In this document: in pieces, positions 11,157 through 19,364 of the stretch
Layout: each line of letters begins with the position of its first letter
Numbering within the stretch: the stretch's first letter is position 1
Assembly (NCBI GenBank): GCA_022845895.1
Contig: AP025573.1
Location: 3,816,501-3,880,500, forward strand
Reading direction: 5' to 3'
Length of the DNA: 64,000 nucleotides
Source: Lachnospiraceae bacterium
Lineage (GTDB): Bacteria; Bacillota; Clostridia; Lachnospirales; Lachnospiraceae
Program-made: the position numbers and the translations under genes
The notes under the pieces: model-generated
What the model saw: the letters and a program-made list of their open reading frames with translations, nothing else
What the model was told of the DNA's origin: nothing
Database searches by the model: none

Positions 11157-12683
11157 CTACTCGCCTTCGCCCCCGCCGGCAATCAGCCCTTTCGCCTCCG
11201 CCACGGCAGCATCAATCGCCGCTTTGTCCTGGGAGCTGATTGCTTTGCGGACGAGCTCTGCCGCCTCTGCATTCTCAGTCATAGTTCCAACCTCAATAAT
11301 CTGGTCCGACTTCTCATATGTGCTGTTATTGATGATATCGCGGCTTACCTCCGCCCCGTCCTGGTACACTACCTTCCAGAGCCTTGCCGTCTTGCCGGTA
11401 TGAGGGCTGCCCGTATATTGGACGCTGCCCAGTTCCGCCTCTTTGTTTTCCTTATAAGTGACACCATAATCCTCTGTTGTGAGCGTCTCGCTTTCATACT
11501 CTACAGTCCTACCTTCCGCCCTGGTGTCATTACCATAAATCGTAAACCGCATCTGATTGGCACTGTCGATTTCCGCTGCGATGTAGACGGGCGTCTCATA
11601 GCTGTTTTTAAACTTAAGGTCAAGGTAGTCCCCTGCAATTGCCGCGTCTCTCGACGGATCCACATAAGCTACCAGCATGGAGTGCGGATATCGTTCCAGC
11701 ACTTCCAGTTCTGAATACAGCACCGCATTATAAAGTGTCGTCGACACCTGACAGATGCCGCCTCCAAAGGAATCCACCACCTGCCCGTTCTCATAGGAAC
11801 CGGCCTCTACATACCCATGTTCCGCATCGTAAGGGGCGGTCGTATCATGGACGGACAGTTCATCGCCGGGCATAAGGATGGTTCCATTGATCTTATCCAC
11901 ACCTGTCTTCAGATTCTTCCAGCGCTCTCCGCCTCCGGCATCTGTAGAAAATGACCCTAGTTCATCCTTTATGGCTTCAAGGTCTTTCGCCTTGATGGAC
12001 GGTTCCTCAGTCTTGACGGCCATCTTGACCCTGAATCCTTTATGGTCCCATCTGTCATTCAGATAGTTGACAATCATTTTCGCGGATGCCTTTTCATCTA
12101 CGGTCTCGCCTTTCTTTTCTTTTGTTATCTCAAAGCCGTCACCGCTCTTTTCTATGCTGGCATCTACCGCATGGTCCGCAAGTTCTTCCACCCTCTCGTC
12201 AATGACCGCTTTTGTCTTCTCATCATCCAGGACAAACCCCTCACCGAGGACAAGCTTCTCTTTTTTCAGGCCTTTTATCTGACGGTACCGGGTGAAGAGG
12301 CGCCCCTTCTTTCCGTAGCCGGCTGCCTTATCCACAACTTTTCCGATATCTTTATACGAAAGCCCCAGTTCCTCAAGTGTCGCCTCCGCGGATTTATCGC
12401 CCACCTTCATCGTAATCTTCAACGCCTGATCTTCCATGAGGTGTTCCTTCATCCGTTCCCTGGCTTCTTTTTTAGTCAGCCCCGAGACATTGACATTGCC
12501 GATATAGATATTATCACATATCTTATGTTCCGGTACCTTTGAAACATACCTGTACAACACCAGATAGGATGCACCGGTGAGGACGATAGCACACAAGACG
12601 GCAAGGCCAAAAAGAATCCTCATCCTTCTCCGCCTTTTCTGTGTCATCCTCCTGCTTGCTTTTTTACGCCGATTCTGAGCCAT
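11157..12683 (-). CDS. VanW family protein with peptidoglycan-binding-like repeats
   Basis: 508 residues. A very basic N-terminus is followed by one membrane segment at about 24-46, placing the rest outside the cell. Two YoaR-type repeats follow (about 55-260, including LTKKEARERM), then the VanW domain (about 290-420) with the typical GGGICQVSTTLYNAVL segment, and a C-terminal G5-like tail. Function is unknown; the family is linked to cell-wall binding and, historically, to vancomycin clusters. It is preceded by a GGGGGAGG ribosome binding site. Confidence 0.88.
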   Translation of the reverse strand: MAQNRRKKASRRMTQKRRRRMRILFGLAVLCAIVLTGASYLVLYRYVSKVPEHKICDNIYIGNVNVSGLTKKEARERMKEHLMEDQALKITMKVGDKSAEATLEELGLSYKDIGKVVDKAAGYGKKGRLFTRYRQIKGLKKEKLVLGEGFVLDDEKTKAVIDERVEELADHAVDASIEKSGDGFEITKEKKGETVDEKASAKMIVNYLNDRWDHKGFRVKMAVKTEEPSIKAKDLEAIKDELGSFSTDAGGGERWKNLKTGVDKINGTILMPGDELSVHDTTAPYDAEHGYVEAGSYENGQVVDSFGGGICQVSTTLYNAVLYSELEVLERYPHSMLVAYVDPSRDAAIAGDYLDLKFKNSYETPVYIAAEIDSANQMRFTIYGNDTRAEGRTVEYESETLTTEDYGVTYKENKEAELGSVQYTGSPHTGKTARLWKVVYQDGAEVSRDIINNSTYEKSDQIIEVGTMTENAEAAELVRKAISSQDKAAIDAAVAEAKGLIAGGGEGE

Positions 12684-12708
12684 AAGCCTCCCCCTGACTT
12701 TTCCCCTG

Positions 12709-12813
12709 CTATGCCACCAGATACGGAATCGTCATTGTTGCGATCATCGCTATGACAATCACCATAATCACGATGGCTATGATTCTTTTTACCCTTCTGT
12801 CGTTAAAATTCAT
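12709..12813 (-). CDS. 34-residue single-pass membrane peptide
   Basis: A small open frame lies between nth and the VanW gene on the same strand. It starts MNFNDRRVKR, then a continuous hydrophobic stretch of Ile, Val, Met and Ala (about residues 11-29) ending IPYLVA. A GGTAGGAAG site sits just before the ATG. The positive-inside start and uninterrupted hydrophobic helix argue for a real membrane peptide. I do not recognise the family. It ends 26 bases before the VanW start, so it is probably co-transcribed. Confidence 0.6.
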   Translation of the reverse strand: MNFNDRRVKRIIAIVIMVIVIAMIATMTIPYLVA

Positions 12814-12848
12814 ATCTTCCTACCTTCTTTTTTCCTTCAGTTGATTTG

Positions 12849-13475
12849 TTATATTTTATACTCTTTACAGTATTTTTGCAAGAAACAGTCATGGCATTTC
12901 GGGCTTCTCGCAGTACAAACCGACCTGCCGAACGTGATGATCTGAATATTGTAGAGTATCCAGTGTTCCTTGGGCAGCTCCTTCATAAGGTCCTGCTCTA
13001 TCTTTTCAGGATCCTTGTTCTTCGTCAGCCCAAGCCTGTTCGATATCCGTTTTACATGCGTATCCACGACCACGCTCGGCTCGTGGTATATATTGCCCCG
13101 GATGACGTTAGCCGTCTTTCTGCCGACCCCGGCGAGCGAGACGAGATCTTCTATATCACGGGGCACTTCTCCTGCGAACTTATCCCGGATATCCCTCATA
13201 CATGCAATAATATTCTTAGCCTTGTTATGGTAGAACCCTGTCGGCTTTATATCCTGCTCCAGCTCTCTTAAATCGGCATCTGCGAATGCATCGACGGAAG
13301 TATACTTTTTAAACAGCCCTTCTGTCACGATATTGACACGGGCGTCTGTGCACTGCGCGCTCAGCATCGTAGCGACAAGCAGCTGCCACGGAGATTCATG
13401 ATTGAGGTAGCATACAAAGTCTGTTCCGTACTGTGCATCCAGAATCTCCAATATCTCTTTTGTCCTTTTCTTCAT
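12849..13475 (-). CDS. nth: endonuclease III
   Basis: 208 residues, standard length. This DNA glycosylase/AP lyase removes oxidised pyrimidines. LAGVGRKTANVI is the helix-hairpin-helix with the catalytic lysine, and VVVDTHVKR contains the catalytic aspartate. The C-terminal C-x6-C-x2-C-x5-C pattern (CTARSPKCHDCFLQKYC) binds a 4Fe-4S cluster. It follows the radical SAM gene by 36 bases on the same strand. Confidence 0.96.
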   Translation of the reverse strand: MKKRTKEILEILDAQYGTDFVCYLNHESPWQLLVATMLSAQCTDARVNIVTEGLFKKYTSVDAFADADLRELEQDIKPTGFYHNKAKNIIACMRDIRDKFAGEVPRDIEDLVSLAGVGRKTANVIRGNIYHEPSVVVDTHVKRISNRLGLTKNKDPEKIEQDLMKELPKEHWILYNIQIITFGRSVCTARSPKCHDCFLQKYCKEYKI

Positions 13476-13511
13476 CTGTCCTTCTCCACATCTTCTGCAT
13501 ACGTCTTTTCA

Positions 13512-15251
13512 TTACATGTCTATCATACATGTTCTTGCCTCGCCGTTCAATGGATTTCTTTGCATATAGTCGAACAATACCGTCTTTTTGAGGCATGTAA
13601 ATCTTTCCAGATGTGTCATCTTTCGCATCTGGTTCCTGTCGAACGCCTCATATCCTATTAGAAAATGACGCTCTTGCTCCTCTTTTTCATAGAATTGCCT
13701 TACCTCTTCCTTCGTAAGCACATAGGAGCCGGCAAATTCCGGCCTTGTCTTGGCATTTTCCCTCAGATAATAGTCAAAGGTCAGCAGGTCCCGATAGTAT
13801 TCTGCCTTCTCCCTGCACCATTCAGTAATAAAATCTAATAAGATTCCATAGCGGGCACTACGCTTGTGCTGTACGTCCATATGGTTATGTTCCACGTAAT
13901 ATCCCCTTATCCTGTCATACATCTCGAACGGCGAACCGAACTCTTCTTCCAGGCTTCCAATCGTCCTCGTATACTGGCCGCTGTTATAGTATACCTCTAC
14001 CATCTCTTCGATGCCCTTAAGGCGCAGGATATCATCATATGTTATCCAGTCTGTATACAGTACTTCATAACAGGGCTTACTTTTATGCACCAGTCCGTAT
14101 GCCTCCTTCTGCCGTTCCATCCAGGAACCTTTCAGAACTTTAAGGAACCCGAGCTGGAGCTGTTCCGGATGAAGGGCGTATACATCGTCAAACGACCTCC
14201 CGAAGCTGTCCATATCCTCATACGGCAGTCCGGCAATCAGGTCCAGATGCTGATGGATATTGCCGTAACCCTGGATTCTGCGGACGATGTGCTTCACCCG
14301 TTCATAATCCATCGTCCGCCTGATCTCCTCAATCGTTCGGGGATTCGTAGACTGGATTCCTATCTCCAGCTGGATAAGTCCGGGACGCATCTTCTCAAGC
14401 AGCTTCAGTTCTTCTTCTGTCAGCAAGTCGGCAGCCACCTCAAAATGAAAGTTCGTGATTCCATTGTCATGCTCCGTGATATACGTCCATATGTCCATCG
14501 CATGCTTGTGGCTGCAGTTGAACGTCCTGTCTACAAATTTCACCTGGGGTACGCCGGCATCCATAAAAATCTGCAGCTCCTGCTTCACCAGAGCCGTATC
14601 CCGAAATCGCAGCTTCTTGTCTACAGAAGAGAGGCAGTAGCTGCATGAAAAAGGACACCCTCTGCTGGATTCATAATATACGATCTTATTCCGAAAGCCT
14701 TCCATGTCCCGGTATACGAATGGCACGCTGCTAAGGTCCAGCACCTCCCGACACGGATTTTCGACGATGCCGCCGTCACGTCCTCTGTACGTAATCCCAT
14801 TTACCGGGCCAAATTCATCTGCTGCACCAGAAAGACCTTTTGTACAGTATATGCAGCACAGCTCCGTGAACGTCTCTTCACCTTCGCCCCGCATGACCCC
14901 GCTGACTTCCGGAAGGCGTCGGAGCACGTCCGGCGTATCATAAGACACTTCCGGCCCCCCGAGCCATATATGTGTGTCAGGGCATATTTTCTTCAGCTCC
15001 CTGACCATATCTTCCACGTATGCTATATTCCAGATATAGCAGGAAAAGCAGATGACATCCGGTTTCCTTCTATATATATCCATGAGTATCTGATCCGGCT
15101 GCTGGTTCACCGTATATTCCGCAATGTCTGTCTCAGGTGCAGCGCCGCCCTCCTGCGGCATGTAATAAGACTGCGCATATGCCCTCAGGCTATGCACAGC
15201 CAGATTGGAATGTATATATTTTGCATTAATTGCAGCCAGTAGTATCTTCAT
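13512..15251 (-). CDS. B12-binding domain radical SAM protein (DUF4080 type)
   Basis: 579 residues from the ATG at 15251; an in-frame start 24 bases upstream is less likely because MKILLAAINAKY begins the fold. The N-terminal cobalamin-binding-type Rossmann domain (1-130, with WLGGPEVSYD) precedes a radical SAM core with CxxxCxxC at C199, C203 and C206. The remaining C-terminal part (about 390-579) is of unknown function. The substrate is unknown. Its start overlaps the SGNH hydrolase by 26 bases, so the two are translated together. Confidence 0.87.
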   Translation of the reverse strand: MKILLAAINAKYIHSNLAVHSLRAYAQSYYMPQEGGAAPETDIAEYTVNQQPDQILMDIYRRKPDVICFSCYIWNIAYVEDMVRELKKICPDTHIWLGGPEVSYDTPDVLRRLPEVSGVMRGEGEETFTELCCIYCTKGLSGAADEFGPVNGITYRGRDGGIVENPCREVLDLSSVPFVYRDMEGFRNKIVYYESSRGCPFSCSYCLSSVDKKLRFRDTALVKQELQIFMDAGVPQVKFVDRTFNCSHKHAMDIWTYITEHDNGITNFHFEVAADLLTEEELKLLEKMRPGLIQLEIGIQSTNPRTIEEIRRTMDYERVKHIVRRIQGYGNIHQHLDLIAGLPYEDMDSFGRSFDDVYALHPEQLQLGFLKVLKGSWMERQKEAYGLVHKSKPCYEVLYTDWITYDDILRLKGIEEMVEVYYNSGQYTRTIGSLEEEFGSPFEMYDRIRGYYVEHNHMDVQHKRSARYGILLDFITEWCREKAEYYRDLLTFDYYLRENAKTRPEFAGSYVLTKEEVRQFYEKEEQERHFLIGYEAFDRNQMRKMTHLERFTCLKKTVLFDYMQRNPLNGEARTCMIDM

Positions 15252-16242
15252 CTTCTTTCTCACGCTTCTTCCCATTAAAGACTCCCAATATAATAAGAAT
15301 GATTCCCGTCACGCCGATACCGGCCACGGCCAAATAGTTCCACAGACGGCCGCTTTGATCCCCTCTTTCACGTGCGGAGCCTGATCTTGGAGCCCCTTCC
15401 TTTTCTTGTTCCATGACGGCAAGCTCCTCAAGTACCACATCCGCGATAATCTGCTGCCCTTCCTGTGTCGGGTGCAGTCCGTCCTTTTGTACATGGCTGC
15501 TGATTCCCGCCTCGTTCAAGTCCACGGTATGGTAACTATATTCATCCGCATGGGCCGCTATGATGCTGTTCATCTTGCCAATGATACTATCCACCACCAT
15601 CTCAAGTGTCCCGGGCATCCCAAGGCCGGTTGTCGGATTATAGATATCGGTGGCGACAATCATAGCAGATTCCTTTGCCTCCCCGGTAATCCCGTCCATC
15701 ATCGTGCAATAGCTCTCCTCAAACGCATCGTAATCCCACCCTGCTATCGCCCTGACCGCCTTAAGCACTGTAGTGGGATGGGCTTTCATCTCCGCGTTCA
15801 GCATCTCCATTGCATCGCTGATATTCCAGAATCTCTCTTCCCTTCCGAGCACATCCTGGCATGCCATCTTGAATGCGTCAATGAGGTCGTTCGCCCCAAT
15901 CGTAACTGTAATGATATCTGCATTACGGATGTGTTCCAGAACCTCTTCCTCCTGAAGCTTTGATGCGTTGAACCGTACCGTGCTTATACCGTTTTGGGCA
16001 ATATTGTCCAGTTCTACGGGTACTCCTTTATCCCGGGCGTATTGGCGGCGTACGAGCTCGGGGTACGGAGAGATCTCTGTGTCGTCACAGGAATATCCAT
16101 TCGGTATGCTGTCGCCGACAGCCAGATAGTGGATTTCCTGTGGCTGCTTGGCACGCACTTGTGCCGTACAGCAGGCCGCTATAGATACAGATATCATAAC
16201 AGAAGCAGTAATTTTAGTAAATGTAGCTTTTATCTGTAACAT
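15226..16242 (-). CDS. secreted membrane-anchored SGNH/GDSL hydrolase
   Basis: 338 residues from the ATG at 16242, chosen because GAGGTGAGG lies just upstream; a GTG nine bases earlier is possible. An export signal (about 8-30) is followed by the GDS nucleophile block (AVGDSIPNGYS, near residue 45), the GAND block and a DGLHPTQEG catalytic Asp-His block, completing the SGNH triad. A C-terminal membrane helix with a basic tail (about 300-330) anchors it outside the cell. It probably acts on cell-surface esters or glycans. Confidence 0.88.
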   Translation of the reverse strand: MLQIKATFTKITASVMISVSIAACCTAQVRAKQPQEIHYLAVGDSIPNGYSCDDTEISPYPELVRRQYARDKGVPVELDNIAQNGISTVRFNASKLQEEEVLEHIRNADIITVTIGANDLIDAFKMACQDVLGREERFWNISDAMEMLNAEMKAHPTTVLKAVRAIAGWDYDAFEESYCTMMDGITGEAKESAMIVATDIYNPTTGLGMPGTLEMVVDSIIGKMNSIIAAHADEYSYHTVDLNEAGISSHVQKDGLHPTQEGQQIIADVVLEELAVMEQEKEGAPRSGSARERGDQSGRLWNYLAVAGIGVTGIILIILGVFNGKKREKEDEDTTGCN

Positions 16243-16260
16243 ACTCCTCACCTCAATATC

Positions 16261-16269
16261 ATTATACCA
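16261..16269 (-). promoter_or_regulatory. extended -10 promoter of the SGNH hydrolase operon
   Basis: Minus-strand TGGTATAAT (TGn plus a perfect -10) about 20 bases before the start codon, with only a weak -35. It diverges from the SRP RNA promoter 60 bases away. Confidence 0.6.
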
Positions 16270-16327
16270 TACTTGCCACGCAGAGGTTCATTTTTTCACA
16301 AATACAGCCGTACACTTCTGTTCCTGA

Positions 16328-16356
16328 TTGACATTTTCTGCAAAACACGTTATAAT
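16328..16356 (+). promoter_or_regulatory. consensus sigma-A promoter of the SRP RNA
   Basis: TTGACA (16328-16333), exactly 17 bases, then TATAAT (16351-16356). A perfect consensus is typical for a stable RNA gene. The RNA begins about five bases later. Confidence 0.9.
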
Positions 16357-16360
16357 ATAA

Positions 16361-16624
16361 GCTCGTGCAGCCGGGGTGTTAGCGGTACCTTGTACCTGCA
16401 ATCCGCTATAGCAGGGGTGATGTTACGCAGAGGGCAAAGATTTGTAAAGCTGCCCTTGACAAGTGGCGTTGAGGCTTGGGTCTTACGCGACGGAAATCTG
16501 TGAATTGTGTCAGGTCGGGAACGAAGCAGCACTAAGCAGAACCTTCCGGGTGCCGTAAGGGTGCCTGGGCTGAGTTAACTGTCAAGGTAACGTTTATGGA
16601 TTTCGTTCGAAGCGTAACGCACGA
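16361..16624 (+). ncRNA. ffs: signal recognition particle RNA, long Bacillus type
   Basis: The helix 8 signature GTCAGGTCGGGAACGAAGCAG is split here as GTCAGGTCGGGA (GGAA tetraloop) and ACGAAGCAGCACTAAG near 16508-16540; this is the Ffh-binding core. The 5' part (CCGGGGTGTTAGCGG and TACCTGCAATCCGCTATAGC) matches the Alu domain of the roughly 265-nt Gram-positive form. The 5' CGTGC pairs with the 3' GCACG at 16619-16623, closing the molecule. The ends are inferred from this pairing. With Ffh it targets nascent membrane proteins. Confidence 0.93.
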
Positions 16625-16704
16625 AAAAAAATATCTCAATGTATTGTCTTCTTATACATTTTTCCCATTAAAACAGCATTTTTAACAATATCGGCACATT
16701 TCCA

Positions 16705-16713
16705 TGTTATACT
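16705..16713 (+). promoter_or_regulatory. extended -10 promoter of the methyltransferase gene
   Basis: TGTTATACT (TGn plus TATACT at 16708-16713), 38 bases before the start codon. The -35 is poor. Confidence 0.5.
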
Positions 16714-16750
16714 GTATTTTAATCGCTATAAATCAGCAGGAGGTATCTAT

Positions 16751-17530
16751 ATGGGAACGTTTGAATTCAACGGTGAGAAATACAGGCAGGCATCAAGGCA
16801 TCAAAAGGAATGGGGCAGCAGGCTCATGGCAGGACTAAAGCTTAATGGCAGTGAAGCGATACTTGACCTGGGCTGCGGAGACGGAGTCCTGACGGACCAG
16901 CTGGCTCTGCTCGTCCCGGACGGCCGCGTTGTCGGGCTGGATGCCTCCGAAGGTATGATTCAGACCGCAATGCAGTATAAAAAGGATAATTTAGATTTTA
17001 TACACATGGACATCAACAAGATGGATTATACGAATGAATTCGACGTCATATATTCAAATGCGGCACTGCACTGGGTGAAAGACCACGTCCGGCTTATCCG
17101 TAACGTCTACAAAGCTTTAAAACCAGGTGGAATCATACAGTGGAACTTTGCCGGCAATGGAACGACAGAAAATTTCATACATACCGTACGTGCTCTCATG
17201 AAAGACGACATATATGAAGAATATTTCCAGGACTTTGACTGGCCATGGTTCATGCCGGATAGAGCGGGATATGATAAACTCATCAGTCACGGTGGCTTTT
17301 CCAGCGTATATGTAGAAGAGGAAAATGCCGACAGGTATTTCACCGATACAGATGAAATGATTAGATGGATAGATCAGCCCTGCATCGTTCCTTTTCTTCA
17401 GTGCATACCCGCTGAAAAGAAAGACCGGTTCAGGCATGATGTTATCCAGGCAATAATCCGTAAGACAAAACAGCTCGATGGTACGTGCTACGAGACCTTT
17501 CGGAGGATAAAAGTACACGCGGTAAAATAA
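16751..17530 (+). CDS. class I SAM-dependent methyltransferase
   Basis: 259 residues. Motif I ILDLGCGDGVLTDQLA (about 37-52) and the acidic post-motif VVGLDAS bind SAM, and IYSNAALHWVKDH marks the trans-aconitate methyltransferase-like subgroup. The substrate cannot be deduced. An AGGAGG site lies ten bases before the ATG. It is a single-gene unit downstream of the SRP RNA and convergent with tadA. Confidence 0.85.
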   Translation: MGTFEFNGEKYRQASRHQKEWGSRLMAGLKLNGSEAILDLGCGDGVLTDQLALLVPDGRVVGLDASEGMIQTAMQYKKDNLDFIHMDINKMDYTNEFDVIYSNAALHWVKDHVRLIRNVYKALKPGGIIQWNFAGNGTTENFIHTVRALMKDDIYEEYFQDFDWPWFMPDRAGYDKLISHGGFSSVYVEEENADRYFTDTDEMIRWIDQPCIVPFLQCIPAEKKDRFRHDVIQAIIRKTKQLDGTCYETFRRIKVHAVK

Positions 17531-17540
17531 TAATTTCAAG

Positions 17541-17575
17541 GAGGACCGGAAGGGTGATATGCCCTTCCGGTCCTC
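17541..17575. terminator. hairpin between convergent genes
   Basis: A perfect 14-bp inverted repeat GAGGACCGGAAGGG (17541-17554 with 17562-17575) with a seven-base loop, between the methyltransferase and tadA stops. The very stable stem lacks a clear U-tract on either side, so termination is likely but not canonical. Confidence 0.65.
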
Positions 17576-17602
17576 TGTGCGCTGCCACGACAGCTCACAT
17601 AA

Positions 17603-18079
17603 TCAATTTTCCTTTTTCTTCTTCGCCTGTCTGAGTTCTTTAAAAAACGACTTCATCATGCCGCTGCATTCCTCCTGGCAAACGCCGGTCGTAAGCTCTG
17701 TCTGATGGTTAAAGCCTTCTGTCTGCAATACATTCAGTACAGAACCCGCACATCCTGCCTTCGGATTCATACATCCGACTACGACCCGGTCCATCCTGGA
17801 CTGGACAATCGCCCCGGCACACATGGGGCATGGCTCCAGCGTCACATACATCGTACATCCCTCCAGCCGCCAGTCGCCTATCTTCCTGCTTGCCTTGCGA
17901 ATCGCCGTAATCTCTGCATGGGCCAACGTATTCTTATCCGTATTCCTCCGGTTGTAGCCTCGTCCGATAATCTTGCCTTCATATACGATTACACAGCCGA
18001 TAGGCGTCTCGTTCAAAGCATACGCCTTCCTTGCCTGCCTGATAGCCTCCTTCATAAACTTTTCATCCATACTGCCCAT
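17603..18079 (-). CDS. tadA: tRNA-specific adenosine deaminase
   Basis: 158 residues. It deaminates adenosine 34 to inosine in arginine tRNA. Zinc ligands are H54 in HAEITAI (E56 is the proton shuttle) and C84/C87 in PCPMCAG. An AAAGGGGTG site lies seven bases before the chosen ATG; a second ATG three codons later is possible. The start codon sits inside a sequence (GTACCCAAATGG) identical to the end of the repeat at 10146-10207, and a full repeat copy lies just upstream. Confidence 0.95.
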   Translation of the reverse strand: MGSMDEKFMKEAIRQARKAYALNETPIGCVIVYEGKIIGRGYNRRNTDKNTLAHAEITAIRKASRKIGDWRLEGCTMYVTLEPCPMCAGAIVQSRMDRVVVGCMNPKAGCAGSVLNVLQTEGFNHQTELTTGVCQEECSGMMKSFFKELRQAKKKKEN

Positions 18080-18098
18080 TTGGGTACACCCCTTTCAT

Positions 18099-18160
18099 CA
18101 TTTAGGTACAGGCCATATGTCAATTGGGGACGTAACCCTTTTGAAGTTTACTACGTCCCC
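18099..18160 (-). repeat. 62-bp dispersed repeat, copy B
   Basis: Inverted copy of 10146-10207: GGGGACGTA/TACGTCCCC hairpin (18126-18134 with 18152-18160), then the conserved tail CCTGTACCTAAATG on the minus strand. It lies in the 91-base gap between the acidic unknown gene and tadA. Confidence 0.75.
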
Positions 18161-18170
18161 AACTTGACTT

Positions 18171-19307
18171 TTATCTTCTTATATGACGGCACCAGTAGCC
18201 AAATTCTTCTTCGTCATTTCTTTCATTTCCATCCAGGTCGACATTCAGCTTTTCAGCTTTTATGAACTGCGGAAAACCGAAAGCCTCGGCGGCTTTCGCC
18301 TCTTTCGGATGGTATATGCCCGGCACTCCGATCCATATGTTCCCGTCTTCCTCTATGATGACGAGGTGATGGTAATTGTAGTACCCATGGAGCAGGAAGC
18401 TGTTATTCGACAGTCTCCATTCGCAGCGTGGCAGATGCACGATATCCTGCCGCTGTATCTTTGTACATTTTTTGCTCTGCTTCTGACAATCCGGTTCCGG
18501 CCTGACAGGTTCCGCCTCCCTGCACGGGCTGCACGCCATACGGGTCCTGCATTCCGTCTCGGTCACTTCCGTCTCTTCCAGTGCCTCCATCTGCACGAAT
18601 CTTGTGGATTCTGCAACAGCTTCTGATTCTTCAATGCTGCCGGATTCTGCGGCCTCTTCGTCAGCGGCCTCCATCTCTGAGACATCTGTCTCTTCTCCGG
18701 GAAAGTTACGGGCTGCCTCCCCGCGTTCCGGCTCCGCAGGCATCCCGCCGGACGGTCCTTCTTCCTCGTGTACCGGCTCCGGCATATCATAATCCATATC
18801 CATATTCGGTGCAACCGGCTCCTCCGATACTTCCGGCATTACTTCGGGCATCTCCTCTGGTATATCTTCCGGCATTTCCCCTGGCATATCTTCCGGTTCC
18901 GTCCCTTGCGACAGGTCTGCAGGCGTCCACAGGCGCATCTCGTTCACATTCACAGGCATGTCATCCCACACCGCGGCATATTTCCGGTGCGAGCTGTTCT
19001 CCATGATGATTCCCTCTATCAGGTCATAATTACATGGTTCACCGACATCCTCCTTCGTATACCGCAGCTGATAGTTCACCGCAGGATTCACATTATCCAC
19101 TGTCCCCTGCGGCAGTCCGATACATTCTTTCTCTTTCTCGTAGAAGAGATATATGGTCAGCTCTTTTTCTCCTTCAAGCCGAAGACCTTTTCCGTGTATA
19201 TGTACGATGCATTCGTCGTCGCTTTGGTCCACTTTCACGAAACCAACGTTCCGCATTCTTCTTCCACTCTCGTATTCATACAGATAGCGTATAAAACGTT
19301 TCAACAT
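18171..19307 (-). CDS. unknown protein with long acidic linker
   Basis: 378 residues; I do not recognise the family with confidence. Residues 1-120 form a compact N-terminal domain beginning MLKRFIRYLYEYESG, rich in beta-strand patterns. Residues about 125-250 are a low-complexity acidic, Pro/Met/Glu-rich linker with repeated PEDMPGEMPEDIPEEM-like units. Residues 280-378 form a second compact domain (CEWRLSNNSFLLHGYYNYHHL, then a conserved-looking IWIGVPGIYHPKE). There is no signal peptide or membrane helix. It lies between dGTPase and tadA on the same strand. Confidence 0.75.
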   Translation of the reverse strand: MLKRFIRYLYEYESGRRMRNVGFVKVDQSDDECIVHIHGKGLRLEGEKELTIYLFYEKEKECIGLPQGTVDNVNPAVNYQLRYTKEDVGEPCNYDLIEGIIMENSSHRKYAAVWDDMPVNVNEMRLWTPADLSQGTEPEDMPGEMPEDIPEEMPEVMPEVSEEPVAPNMDMDYDMPEPVHEEEGPSGGMPAEPERGEAARNFPGEETDVSEMEAADEEAAESGSIEESEAVAESTRFVQMEALEETEVTETECRTRMACSPCREAEPVRPEPDCQKQSKKCTKIQRQDIVHLPRCEWRLSNNSFLLHGYYNYHHLVIIEEDGNIWIGVPGIYHPKEAKAAEAFGFPQFIKAEKLNVDLDGNERNDEEEFGYWCRHIRR

Positions 19308-19364
19308 TTCACTCCCATTCGTAGTCCATTTATCACAATCTATTCCGAATGGAAGTAAAAAATG

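Noticed and set aside
16273..16532. Short frames on both strands over the SRP RNA
   Set aside because: The sequence is explained by the SRP RNA and its promoter; the frames have no ribosome sites.
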